A stretch of 48,939 nucleotides of DNA from an archaeon (lineage in GTDB: Archaea; Nanobdellota; Nanobdellia; Woesearchaeales; ARS49): the NCBI GenBank assembly GCA_020051845.1, contig JAGVQG010000060.1, positions 1 through 48,939 on the forward strand. The letters are read 5' to 3'. Of the stretch, positions 7,601 to 16,623 are shown in pieces (position 1 is the stretch's first letter; each line of letters opens with the position of its first letter). A program made the translations under genes and the position numbers. Below the pieces are notes generated by a model. That model saw only the letters and a program-made list of their open reading frames with translations, did no database searches and was not told the DNA's origin.

Positions 7601-8334
7601 GCGTACCTGCATCCTCCTGCAAGTTCGGTGGGGTTGTCCTCACGGCGGATCTCACCGATTATGGGGGTCGTCCTGCCGCATGGGCAGCTCGTTGCGATGA
7701 CGCGTGCCTTGTCCCCGATGGCGTAGTTGATGAATATCGTTCCGTCACGCGCTATGGTGTTGACGAGTAGCAATCCTTCCTCTCCGACCTGGGCTGGCCG
7801 CGGCACGCCGTCGATGATGAGGTCCTCATTGCCCATGCGTGTCGGTTGGTAGCCGCGCGTGAAGATGAAGGTGTAGAACGATGGGATGCGCATCAGGCTT
7901 GCCAGGTCGTTTTTCTTCATGCGCGCGAACTGTATATAGGAGTCGATGTATTTGTCGACTGATATCTTGCCGACGGCCTGTAGCATGGTCTTCTTGCCGA
8001 TGCCGCGTGGATCGGCCGTTACGTTGTCCGCGCTTGCCACGCCGACATGCAGGTAGTCTGATGAGATCGAGCAGGCCACGACGCCTTTGGTCAGTATCTT
8101 CGATTCGTGGATGACGGCGTCCGTCGATCCTCCGACGAATTCCGTGCCTTTGTAGACCTCGCTGAACGCCCTGTTGATCTCTTTTGGGTCGTAGTCGCCT
8201 GCGAAGAAGACGAAGCTTATGGTTGGTTTCCTGCCTTTGAGGCCTTTGATGGCCGCTGTCGCGGCTTCCTTCGCTGCTTTGTATGAGTCGGACGCTGTCG
8301 AGTGTCCGATGCCTGTGACGATGTTGTTCTTCAT
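7597..8334 (-). CDS. Chimeric FIST N-domain with PaaK/LuxE-like C-terminus
   Basis: A 245-residue protein. Residues 1 to about 176 resemble the N-terminal half of a FIST sensor domain (VFFAGDYDPKEINRAF, FVGGSTDAVI, GVASADN, IFTRGY, NEDLIIDG). From about 183 it instead matches the C-terminal end of phenylacetate-CoA ligase/LuxE acyl-protein synthetases: GEEGLLLVNT, a Y-x-x-GD-x-x-x-V pattern, then CPCGRTTPIIGEIRR. Full FIST proteins are about 350-400 residues and LuxE about 380, so both halves are truncated. An in-frame deletion joining two neighbouring genes would explain this, as would an assembly join. The downstream gene is a LuxC-like reductase, consistent with a lost LuxE partner. No obvious leaderless TATA is seen. 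Confidence 0.75.
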   Translation of the reverse strand: MKNNIVTGIGHSTASDSYKAAKEAATAAIKGLKGRKPTISFVFFAGDYDPKEINRAFSEVYKGTEFVGGSTDAVIHESKILTKGVVACSISSDYLHVGVASADNVTADPRGIGKKTMLQAVGKISVDKYIDSYIQFARMKKNDLASLMRIPSFYTFIFTRGYQPTRMGNEDLIIDGVPRPAQVGEEGLLLVNTIARDGTIFINYAIGDKARVIATSCPCGRTTPIIGEIRREDNPTELAGGCRYA

Positions 8335-8651
8335 AGGTATGCCTCTTTTGCGGAGTGGCGCGTCGCGTACTTCACTCTAGTCTACCACTTTAGTATACTA
8401 GGTTAGAGTTCACATCTATTTAAAGTTACCTTCATTCGAGTGGTATATTCGAGGAATCTGTTTTTCGAGAGTTTCTTTTTAAACCCGTTTTTTCCTGGTC
8501 GGTTTAAAAATGAGCTTGAGGTGGTTACATCCCAATAACCATCGTCCAGTGGTCCTGAAAAATATATATAGGGTGAGTGGATTTCAGGTCCATACTTGAG
8601 ATTCATGTGACGTCCGCGTGGGTGCGGCCGTCGATAAAGGGGGTTTTTGGA
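8335..8651. other. AT-rich divergent promoter region
   Basis: There is no gene between the FIST start and the chosen surface-protein start. It holds the palindrome tagtatacta (8391-8400), a minus-strand TATA-like ctttaaata near 8416-8424, a 10-bp inverted repeat tttttaaacc/ggtttaaaaa (8476-8485, 8501-8510) carrying TATA-like cores on both strands, and aatatatata (8561-8570) for the plus-strand gene. The 87-residue minus ORF 8403-8666 crosses all of these and is not credible. Confidence 0.5.
8561..8570 (+). promoter_or_regulatory. TATA box of giant surface protein gene
   Basis: aatatatata predicts transcription starting near 8590, downstream of the track start (GTG 8577). This favours a later start codon, probably TTG 8652, which follows an aaaggggg stretch. 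Confidence 0.5.
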
Positions 8652-11600
8652 TTGGAAACGACTCATAAATACAATAGTAGCCGCAGCAACACCAGTATTG
8701 TCTCATTCCTATCGAGGACATCGATTCTCCTCGTCCTCGCATCCATTTTGATCGTCTCCCTTAGCGTGAGCGCTGTGGCACAGGTTTCTGTCAACAGAGT
8801 ATCTGTTGATGAACCAGATCAGTTCTATTCCACTGGAGATGGTAATGATAAGATACATGTTGAAGCGAATGTCACTGGTATGGGTGGCGCTCCTCCGGGA
8901 TCGGTTGTCAAAGCGGTATTCAGCACCCAGATGGGACCTGGTTGCGGCGTTAAGACAATGGATCCGTTTCCTGGTCCAGGATCAGACATTTTCCGGGCTA
9001 GTTGTAATGTTTCAAACGCGTCTGCAGGCAGCATGTTTGCCGTTGGTAATGTGACTATACAACCAGTGGATGGCGTTGATGCGCCTCTCAGCGGGCCGGG
9101 GTTGTTGATGCCCGTCATTCTCTACAACTTCAGCGTTCCTCATAGCGGAGACCAGTGCTTCAGGCTTGCAGGCTCCACCACAGACATGCAGACGGTCTTG
9201 AACTTCAGCGGTGTCAATTATATAGTTGAAGTGCAGCTCATGGGTAGCGTCAGCAGTGTCTGCACGCAGAACCCGCCTTGGACTGGCTGGCGCACGGCGT
9301 CTATCATCAACTTCACTTCGCTGAACTTCAGCGATCCTGGCATCGGGCCGATACTGGCAGGGCTCGGCGACGCGATCCGTCCGACAATAGTGCCTCCGAA
9401 CGAGTTCGGCGTGTCCAGGATCTGGGTCAACACGACCTTCTTCGAGAAACTCAACTCACCCGCGCGTATCACGCTTGACTGGTTGCCTTACACATTCGCG
9501 CCGAACATCACGGCAGACAATTCTAGCAGGACGATCAGTAATGTAGTGTGGTCGCTCAACCCGTACGATGCCGAGCTTGATTCTATTGATGGAAACCTGT
9601 CCTTCACTGTCAGCGGTTTCTCAGGCTACAACACGACTGATAACATCAACCCGACAGTGGCCTTTGCGATCACCAACGGCAGCACAACCACTGTCAGTTC
9701 TATAAATGTCAGTGTCAACGGCACAGGCACGCAACCCGGCAGGATAATATTCTATGTCGACAACGTGGCAGTGGCGCTTTACAATGAGTCCGACGACACC
9801 AACAACGCCAACTGCTTCAATGTCACGGCTGGCAGCGACTATTTCAACTGCAAGTTCACCTACGCCTTTGGTGCGGGTGTGCGCAACATCACCGTCGTCG
9901 CGTTCGATTATGGTGGAGTTTCGCTCACAGGACCGGGCAACACTGTGACGTCTGAGATCAATTTCACTGCCACGGCAGATGCGACTCCGCCCACTATGGG
10001 CGTGATCACCCCGGTCAACAACAGTTTCACCACAGACAGGACTCCTTTGATACAGTTCAACGTGTCCGATGATCTCTCTGTCAACGTGAGTTCGGCGGTC
10101 GTGAACGTCAGCGGTGTATTGTATAACTCTACGGCCACCGGCCTGATAGTTTGCACGCCGACCAACGAGTCGTTCATGGTGTGCTCGTTCTCTCCGCTGT
10201 CGCTGTACAATCTCACGGACGGAACGCATCCTATCAACATTTCGGCAGCTGATGACTACAACAACAAGGTCTCCGCGCTTCGTTACGTGATTGTTGACGG
10301 CAGTCCCGCGATCGTCGCGGAGTACGGCCCTAGCGGCAGCGTCAGCGCAGCTTCAGGCGCTTCTTTGACTGTCTGGATAAACGCATCGGATGTCGTCGGC
10401 AACATCAGCTCGGTTACTTTGTACAACGGCACGAACGTGCTGGTACAGAACACGACCTACATCGAAGGCACCAATTTCAGCACCACCTGGACAGTCCCTA
10501 CCCTGCCCACAGGCACCACAGTGCCGTTGCGCTGGCAGGTCATCGACAACTCAGGCAACGCCAATTACACGCCTACGGCGACATTGACCATACCGGACAC
10601 TACGGCGCCTGTCGTCAAACTGATGCAGCCAGTGTCGGGTCAGCTTTTCACGACAAAGTCTTTCAACATACAGTTCAACATAACGGACGACTTCAATATC
10701 AGCAACAACTCGATCTGGATCGACCTTGCGAGTATGGTGGAGTCGCAGTACTACCGGTCGCTGGGCAACATTACCTGCACGGGATCAAACATTTTCCAGG
10801 TATGTAACGTGACGGGTTTCCACGACTATGATGATAATGTCGGCGTGCCTATCTCTATATATGTCAACGACTCGACAAACAACCAGAACATCACGGCTTT
10901 CACCGTGCGTATCGACTATTACTCGCCCTTCTGGAACAACTACAGCGTCAATGCGACCAGCGTAACTACGGGCGGAACGGTGACGTTCAGGATCAATGCA
11001 TCGGATGACGGCTCGAACGTGAGCAACATCCAGCTGATCAAGGACGGCACTACGGTTATCGCGACAAACAGCTCTTACACATCAGGAACTGTATGGTCAT
11101 ACATCTACACTGACAACGACGCAGTAGGATTGACGAGCACATTCAACTACAACTTCACTGATGGGTCAGGCCATGTCAACCAGACAGGGACTATGTCGGT
11201 GACAGCGATTGATACAACGTCTCCTGCGATAATTCTAGTCGCTCCGGCGAACAACACCAACTTGTCATCCGGCACAGTCACTGTGCAGTTGAACGTGACT
11301 GACAACAACGCGGTCAACGCGTCCACGGTGAATGTGACCGTATCAGGCACATCGTACTATGGCAACACGTCTGTCTGCTCAGGCACCAGCAATATGTTCT
11401 GCACATTCGTGATTGGCGTGGCCGACGGCCTCAAGACGCTGGTCTTGAATGCCAAGGATAACAGCGATAATCCGGCAACGCCTTCAGCGACGCTGTTCAC
11501 AGTGGATACCGTCGCGCCGGTCATCAGCGACTACGGCCGTCTTGGCACGTTCTTTGCTCAGACAGGAAGCACGGTGACGTTCTGGGTCAACGCGACTGAT

Positions 11601-14600
11601 GCGACGTCAGCCATATCGCACGTCGATTTCATGGTCGACGGTACGACGAACCTGACGAACACGAGTTACGCGAAGGGTACGAACTTCTCGATATCGTTCG
11701 TGGTCCCGACAGCGTGGACAGTCGGTTCTGAACACACGATATACTGGAACGTGTTCGATGCAGTGAATCTCAACACGGGTTCGGGAACGATGATCATCAA
11801 CGTCAGCGACGGAACATCACCAACTGTCTCGTTGGTCTCGCCGACCAACAACTCGAACGTCTCGACCTCGCCTCAGACTATCCAGGTCAACGTCAATGAC
11901 AACTACCAGGTCAACCAGACCGGCGTCATCTTCAATGTCTCCGGCACACTCTATAATAGCACCGGCGCGGGTCTTGTGGACTGCAGCGGCGGGACTGCGG
12001 CTAGCAGGGTATGCACATTGACTCAGGCTCTGGGCGACGGCGCTAAGACGCTCATCGTCTCAGCGACCGATGTATTCGGCAACGCGGTGACATCAGGCAC
12101 ATACCTGTTCACCGTCGACACAGCGGCGCCTTACTACACGCAATATGGTCCGACCTCTGTCACAGCTGCCGTTGGAAGCACTTTGTACTTCTACTCGAAC
12201 TGGACCGACACGACGACACAGGTCGCGGCTGTCAACTTCGTGGCGAACGGATCTCTCTATTTGAGCAATACCAGTTACACGAAGGGCAGGCTTTGGAACA
12301 CCACATACATTGTTCCGAATGCTGTCGGTCAGACACTGCTCTTGTCGTTCAACGCGACAGACAGTGTAGGACTGGCGAACAGCACACCGACTATGTCGCT
12401 GACAATAATCGACCTGACAGCGCCGAACGTGACTTGGGTCAGTCCTGTCAATAGGACTTATGTGAGCGCGGGCGCAACGACGTTTGTCTTCACCATAACC
12501 GACAACTATAATGTCAGTGTCGGTGATTCGATGTTGAGTATTGAAGGTTCTGATTTCGTGTTGAACTCTTCAGTATGCACTGCGGGCATGACTTCCAGCA
12601 CGTGCACGTTGACTACGACGTTGGGTGTGGGTGCTGGTGATTTCGACGTGTTCGTGAACGCTTCGGACAGCGCCGGCAACAGGTACGTCTCAGGCACTCA
12701 GGTTTATCCGCAGGACACCACCGAGCCGACCATCGTCCTGAACACACTGAACAACAAGTGGTTCACTTCGACTTCGCCGGTCTTGCAGTACACTGCGATT
12801 GATAACATCAACACGACTTTCGTGTGCAACTTGACTATTGTCGGCGGCGCGACGAGCCAGACAGGCATCGCCACGGTCAACAACACGTTGACCAACAGGA
12901 CGATTGCTGGCGCGGTCAACTCAGGCAACTACACGTATAATGTGACTTGTGTCGATGCAGTGGGCAACCGCAACACGAGCGCGACGCAGCGCTTCATGGT
13001 GGACACGACCGCTCCGACCACAACAATAACCTTGTCTGGAGCGACCGCGAACGGCGCTGGCTGGTACAGGACGCCTGTGACAGTCACTGTCAACGGCACT
13101 GACGCATCCTTGGCAGGTGTGCAGACAGTCGGCTGGTCGAACTCGAGCGGCACAGGCTACACCTATGTGGCCGCGACTGGCGCAGGATTCGCCATAGCAA
13201 GCAACTTCTCAGGCAACACGATCTGGGCCAAGTCGAACGACACGGCTGGAAACACGGGCGTTGAGACGTCCCAGGAGGTCAAGTACGATAGCGTCGTCCC
13301 TTCTGTGACTGCTGTGGTTCCGTCCAGCCCGCTTGTTCCACAAAGCGCTTCGATAGTATTGGATGTCTACACGACTGATGCAGTGAGCGGCTTGAGCACT
13401 GCCAACTACACCTTCGGTGCCAACACAGGCGCATTGTCGCTTGGCAGCGGCAAGTTCAGCGGCACATTGACTGCTCCTGCGATAGATGGACTTGTCACGA
13501 TATACGTGACAATATTCGACGCAGCAGGCAATGGTGTGACCAACACTACTGTGATCAACGTCAACAGCAGCCTGCCGTCCATTACTGTGGACAAGGCAAG
13601 CGGTAGCTATATCGCGAGCGGCGCGACAGTGACGGTCGGTTGGTCTAACATCACGAATGGCTGGTACTCGCTTGACCAGGCAGCCACTGTTGGAGTGACT
13701 TCGGCCAATGCGTCGCAGGTCATCACCATCAGCGGCGTTGAAGGAGTGCACAACTTGAGCATCTGGGCGAACAACAGCGTAACGACCACAAACCAGAACT
13801 ACACCTACGTGATAGACAGCACGGCTCCGACACTGACCATAACCAACCCGTTGAACAACACGATTGTCAATGGTTCGTTGTCGATGACAGCCACTGCGGC
13901 CGATACACCGGGTAGCGGCATGGCGAGCGTTGAATTCAAGCTGGGAAGCACTTCGCTGGTCGTGGACACGACATCGCCGTATTCGACGACGATAACGACC
14001 ACCGCGTACACAGATGGTGCATATGTGTTGACGGCGATTGCCACCGACAACCTTGGTTTGACGACCACGAAGGCGTTCAACGTGAACATCAGCAACACAG
14101 GCGCCGGGGCCACAACGGTCGCGACGTCCGGTGACGCCGCGTCAAGCTCGGCTCAGTTGACGGTCGGATCGCTGACAGGCACGCCTGTCGAGACCACAGT
14201 CTACAGCATCAACGGTTTGAACACGACCACGGTCACAATGCAGTTGATGTCGACCTCGTCCGTCTCGCCGAGCAGCACTCAGCTCTCGTCGGTCATCGGC
14301 GTGATCAACATCACCGCAGGAACAGGCAGTTCGTCGACGATCTACCTGTTGATGCCGAAGAGCACTCTGACAGGCCTTGGCTTGAGCGCGCCGTACAGCA
14401 CGATCGCGTTCTACGCCAACCACAATGACGGCAATGGCATCGTCGGACCGCTCACTTCGTCATATGTGGATGAAGTGACGCTCAACACCGTTGTCTACGC
14501 CAGGTTCTCTGTGTCTACCACACATTACAGCATCTTCATGTGGGGCATCCAGGGCACGACGACCACTCCACCATCGGGTGGTAGTGGTAGCGGTGGGCGC

Positions 14601-14897
14601 ACTACGACGACAGTGACCAACACCACGGTGGTTGCGCCTTGGGAGACTGTGACTGGCACGATCAACCAGCCGCTCGCGCCTGTGCCGACCACGAAGCCTG
14701 CTGTGAAGCCGGATACGGAGACCACACCTTCGACAGAACCTGTGACTCAGCCCGAGCAGAAGCCAGCTGAGACAGCGCCTCCTGCGCCGCAGAAAGCGGT
14801 GGCGAAGGCGATGAGCACAGGCATGATTGTGCTGATTGTGGTTGTCGTGCTAGCTTTGGGCAGCATCGGTTACTTCTGGTACAAGAAGAAATACTGA
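8652..14897 (+). CDS. Giant cell-surface protein with alternating Ig-like repeats
   Basis: About 2081 residues if translation starts at TTG 8652 after an aaaggggg ribosome-site-like run; the GTG at 8577 lies before the predicted transcript start. A signal peptide (SILLVLASILIVSLSVSAVAQ) leads the protein out. From about 9980 to 12715 there are five pairs of Ig-like units. A-units have a ProThr-type start, NNS turn and a pair of cysteines; B-units have a YGP-like start and no cysteines. Further beta-sandwich units follow. Asn-x-Ser/Thr sequons are very dense, pointing to heavy N-glycosylation. The end has a Gly/Thr/Pro-rich stalk and a single membrane helix (GMIVLIVVVVLALGSIGYFW) with a YKKKY tail. 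Likely an S-layer or adhesin-like protein. Confidence 0.92.
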   Translation: METTHKYNSSRSNTSIVSFLSRTSILLVLASILIVSLSVSAVAQVSVNRVSVDEPDQFYSTGDGNDKIHVEANVTGMGGAPPGSVVKAVFSTQMGPGCGVKTMDPFPGPGSDIFRASCNVSNASAGSMFAVGNVTIQPVDGVDAPLSGPGLLMPVILYNFSVPHSGDQCFRLAGSTTDMQTVLNFSGVNYIVEVQLMGSVSSVCTQNPPWTGWRTASIINFTSLNFSDPGIGPILAGLGDAIRPTIVPPNEFGVSRIWVNTTFFEKLNSPARITLDWLPYTFAPNITADNSSRTISNVVWSLNPYDAELDSIDGNLSFTVSGFSGYNTTDNINPTVAFAITNGSTTTVSSINVSVNGTGTQPGRIIFYVDNVAVALYNESDDTNNANCFNVTAGSDYFNCKFTYAFGAGVRNITVVAFDYGGVSLTGPGNTVTSEINFTATADATPPTMGVITPVNNSFTTDRTPLIQFNVSDDLSVNVSSAVVNVSGVLYNSTATGLIVCTPTNESFMVCSFSPLSLYNLTDGTHPINISAADDYNNKVSALRYVIVDGSPAIVAEYGPSGSVSAASGASLTVWINASDVVGNISSVTLYNGTNVLVQNTTYIEGTNFSTTWTVPTLPTGTTVPLRWQVIDNSGNANYTPTATLTIPDTTAPVVKLMQPVSGQLFTTKSFNIQFNITDDFNISNNSIWIDLASMVESQYYRSLGNITCTGSNIFQVCNVTGFHDYDDNVGVPISIYVNDSTNNQNITAFTVRIDYYSPFWNNYSVNATSVTTGGTVTFRINASDDGSNVSNIQLIKDGTTVIATNSSYTSGTVWSYIYTDNDAVGLTSTFNYNFTDGSGHVNQTGTMSVTAIDTTSPAIILVAPANNTNLSSGTVTVQLNVTDNNAVNASTVNVTVSGTSYYGNTSVCSGTSNMFCTFVIGVADGLKTLVLNAKDNSDNPATPSATLFTVDTVAPVISDYGRLGTFFAQTGSTVTFWVNATDATSAISHVDFMVDGTTNLTNTSYAKGTNFSISFVVPTAWTVGSEHTIYWNVFDAVNLNTGSGTMIINVSDGTSPTVSLVSPTNNSNVSTSPQTIQVNVNDNYQVNQTGVIFNVSGTLYNSTGAGLVDCSGGTAASRVCTLTQALGDGAKTLIVSATDVFGNAVTSGTYLFTVDTAAPYYTQYGPTSVTAAVGSTLYFYSNWTDTTTQVAAVNFVANGSLYLSNTSYTKGRLWNTTYIVPNAVGQTLLLSFNATDSVGLANSTPTMSLTIIDLTAPNVTWVSPVNRTYVSAGATTFVFTITDNYNVSVGDSMLSIEGSDFVLNSSVCTAGMTSSTCTLTTTLGVGAGDFDVFVNASDSAGNRYVSGTQVYPQDTTEPTIVLNTLNNKWFTSTSPVLQYTAIDNINTTFVCNLTIVGGATSQTGIATVNNTLTNRTIAGAVNSGNYTYNVTCVDAVGNRNTSATQRFMVDTTAPTTTITLSGATANGAGWYRTPVTVTVNGTDASLAGVQTVGWSNSSGTGYTYVAATGAGFAIASNFSGNTIWAKSNDTAGNTGVETSQEVKYDSVVPSVTAVVPSSPLVPQSASIVLDVYTTDAVSGLSTANYTFGANTGALSLGSGKFSGTLTAPAIDGLVTIYVTIFDAAGNGVTNTTVINVNSSLPSITVDKASGSYIASGATVTVGWSNITNGWYSLDQAATVGVTSANASQVITISGVEGVHNLSIWANNSVTTTNQNYTYVIDSTAPTLTITNPLNNTIVNGSLSMTATAADTPGSGMASVEFKLGSTSLVVDTTSPYSTTITTTAYTDGAYVLTAIATDNLGLTTTKAFNVNISNTGAGATTVATSGDAASSSAQLTVGSLTGTPVETTVYSINGLNTTTVTMQLMSTSSVSPSSTQLSSVIGVINITAGTGSSSTIYLLMPKSTLTGLGLSAPYSTIAFYANHNDGNGIVGPLTSSYVDEVTLNTVVYARFSVSTTHYSIFMWGIQGTTTTPPSGGSGSGGRTTTTVTNTTVVAPWETVTGTINQPLAPVPTTKPAVKPDTETTPSTEPVTQPEQKPAETAPPAPQKAVAKAMSTGMIVLIVVVVLALGSIGYFWYKKKY
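9980..12715 (+). repeat. Five A-B superrepeats of Ig-like domains
   Basis: The coding sequence contains two alternating domain types, each about 90-110 codons. A-units share P-x-NN-S/T, a DNN/DDF motif and two Cys separated by about 8-12 residues. B-units share a YGP or similar turn, a G-S/G-x-V/L strand and a T/S-YxxG tract. The DNA copies are diverged, so this is an old duplication and not a recent tandem repeat. Confidence 0.7.
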
Positions 14898-14899
14898 TT

Positions 14900-14935
14900 T
14901 TTTGTTTTTCTATTATATTTTTCTTTTTTATTTCA
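14900..14935 (+). terminator. T-rich archaeal terminator
   Basis: Directly after the surface-protein stop come several T tracts (ttttttgtttttc, tatatttttcttttttatttc) with no hairpin, the usual form of intrinsic archaeal termination. Confidence 0.6.
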
Positions 14936-14984
14936 TTGATCGTTCTTATCTTGCAGCGGTTCTTGACTTTTCCAATTCCGCAAT

Positions 14985-15110
14985 GTTTATAGAGGGGAGA
15001 CTGTTCGAGCAATCACATGTATGTCAGGGATTTGGACCAGGACCAGTAATGGGTTTCTTTGGTGGTTAAAGACAAGATTTGGAGCCGCGCGTTCACTCCC
15101 TTTAACCTTT
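14985..15110 (+). ncRNA. Candidate small RNA or minigene
   Basis: A TATA-like gtttatag (14985-14992) predicts transcription from about 15015, in a 308-nt stretch with no normal gene. The transcript would begin next to an ATG opening a 10-codon frame (15017). It would then fold into a nested hairpin: ggttaaag (15064-15071) pairs with ctttaacc (15100-15107), and ggag (15081-15084) with ctcc (15096-15099) inside it. I match it to no known RNA family. Confidence 0.35.
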
Positions 15111-15121
15111 CCTGTTCTTCA

Positions 15122-15188
15122 TGATAACAGCTGTTTCCAATGATAACAAAGGAGAACAAAGAACATTATCTTGTTATCAATGATAACA
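15122..15188. repeat. Four TGATAACA boxes
   Basis: TGATAACA occurs at 15122-15129, 15141-15148 and 15181-15188, and inverted at 15172-15179. The last two form a perfect 17-bp palindrome with one central base. The first box overlaps the palindrome aacagctgtt (15126-15135). The boxes lie between convergent 3' ends (surface protein and MFS), an unusual place for an operator. They may serve the candidate RNA or be a repeat element. Confidence 0.5.
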
Positions 15189-15205
15189 GGACTACCGCGG
15201 ATCCC

Positions 15206-16573
15206 TCAGTTCTTGATATCCATGTACTTGAGCATCTGCTCGGGTGACATGGAGACGAGTCTCTCGACGACCAGCCTGACTTTCATCGGCTCTGCAGGCC
15301 TTACTTCGTGGATCTTGCGTATCATCAACGCGGCCACTCCAAGACGCATCACTGCGCTGAGGATGAAGACGGATATCAGAGGCCCGACGATGAAGTTTAT
15401 CGGCACAAGCGAGCTTATGAGGCCTCCTGCCGCCGCTCCTATGAACACTCCTGTTCCATTGAGCACGTTCTGGTACGCTGTGCAAAGTGAGACTCTTTGT
15501 CGTGTCACAGCGTCATAGAGGAAGTTCGCGGTCGATAGGTTGAAGCCTGCCCAGATGAATCCTGAGAACGCGTCAGTGAGGAATAGGTATGGCACGATGA
15601 GTTTAGGGGCGTATGCCAATACTAACGGCGACGCGGCCCATAGGGCCATCACTCCTGCTGTGAAGAATCCTGTGATTCGCACGACGGCGAGGTTGCCGTA
15701 CTTGTCCGTGAACTTGCCCCAGGCAGGCATGAACAGCAAGGTCATGGATGCCGAACCGAGCGTCACTATGGTGAATGTGGTGTAGCTGAATCCGAGTTGT
15801 TTGAGCATGTAGACAGCGACGAATGGCGAGCCGATGTTGACCGCGACGCTCATCACTGCTTCGTATATGGCGAACCGTCCGAAGTTGTTGTGCCGCATGT
15901 GCTTCACGAACTCGAAGAAGCTGAAGTAGTAACCTTCCTCGGTCTTGAGTTCAGGTTCGTACTTGCGCGTGAAGTAGATGCCGCCTGCGGTGCGCGCCAG
16001 AAAAGCGCAGAAGAACAATATGATGAAGCCGAGAAATATGTTCGTGTCCTTGAACTGGTCTAGGATAAGGCCGCCTGCGAGCGCGGCGACGAGCGTCACG
16101 CTGCCGCAGATCCTGTTCCGCTTTCCGAAGTAGGCTCCGATGTTGGTGGTCACTATGTCCCTCATCCATGAATTCCATGCAGGGCCTGTGATGCCGCCGA
16201 AGACCACTAGGGTGGTGTAGGCGATGATGAGTGATAGTGGTATCCATGATGACTTCCAGCCGAGCACGAAGAACATCACTCCGATAAGCAGTATCGGCAG
16301 CCACATGAATGCCTGCAGCAATACGCCCCTTGAGACTATCTTGCGCCTGCTGGTGCGTTCCATCAATTTTGGCGTGAACAATTGAACTGCGCTGCCTAGG
16401 ATTGAGGGTATGGATGTCAGGAAACCTATGTGCGCGTTGGAAGCGCCCAGGGCAAGAGCGTATGGCGTTATGTTTCGCAGGGCGAAGCCATCCATTATTC
16501 CATAAAGGCAGCCTTCTTTGATGCTTATGGACCTTGCATTTGCTTTTAGTTGCTCTTCAGAAGGTGGGTCCAT
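15206..16573 (-). CDS. Major facilitator superfamily transporter
   Basis: A 455-residue integral membrane protein with about 12 predicted helices in two halves separated by a charged loop (RKYEPELKTEEGYYF, near residue 205-225). The cytoplasmic loop between helices 2 and 3 has the MFS-like LMERTSRRKIVSRG and the second-half equivalent is WGKFTDKYGNLAVV. Many archaeal and bacterial relatives are annotated as MFS efflux or nutrient permeases; the substrate cannot be read from the sequence. The start at 16573 is the only ATG before the first helix block. The leader contains a chain of competing hairpins (16624-16674), so expression may be controlled at the RNA level. Confidence 0.88.
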   Translation of the reverse strand: MDPPSEEQLKANARSISIKEGCLYGIMDGFALRNITPYALALGASNAHIGFLTSIPSILGSAVQLFTPKLMERTSRRKIVSRGVLLQAFMWLPILLIGVMFFVLGWKSSWIPLSLIIAYTTLVVFGGITGPAWNSWMRDIVTTNIGAYFGKRNRICGSVTLVAALAGGLILDQFKDTNIFLGFIILFFCAFLARTAGGIYFTRKYEPELKTEEGYYFSFFEFVKHMRHNNFGRFAIYEAVMSVAVNIGSPFVAVYMLKQLGFSYTTFTIVTLGSASMTLLFMPAWGKFTDKYGNLAVVRITGFFTAGVMALWAASPLVLAYAPKLIVPYLFLTDAFSGFIWAGFNLSTANFLYDAVTRQRVSLCTAYQNVLNGTGVFIGAAAGGLISSLVPINFIVGPLISVFILSAVMRLGVAALMIRKIHEVRPAEPMKVRLVVERLVSMSPEQMLKYMDIKN

Positions 16574-16623
16574 ACGCGCGTGTCAGTCATGGTCGCTTTT
16601 GTAGTTTGCGCATCCATGAATGA

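Noticed and set aside
7108-7770. 220-residue plus-strand ORF
   Set aside because: Antisense to the well-supported ALDH and FIST genes; Arg/Ser/Cys-rich composition typical of shadows.
8403-8666. 87-residue minus-strand ORF
   Set aside because: Covers the promoter region with several TATA-like elements; no protein features.
9621-10229. 202-residue minus-strand ORF in the surface protein
   Set aside because: Shadow of the Thr/Asn-rich repeat coding; Arg/His/Val-rich with no family features.
9980-12715. CRISPR-like or recent tandem DNA repeat
   Set aside because: Repetition is at the protein level only; nucleotide copies are diverged and lack spacers.
15081-15107. Possible tRNA T-arm (gcgttcactccc)
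   Set aside because: No acceptor stem, D-arm or anticodon arm can be placed around it; the local stem ggttaaag/ctttaacc does not fit a cloverleaf.
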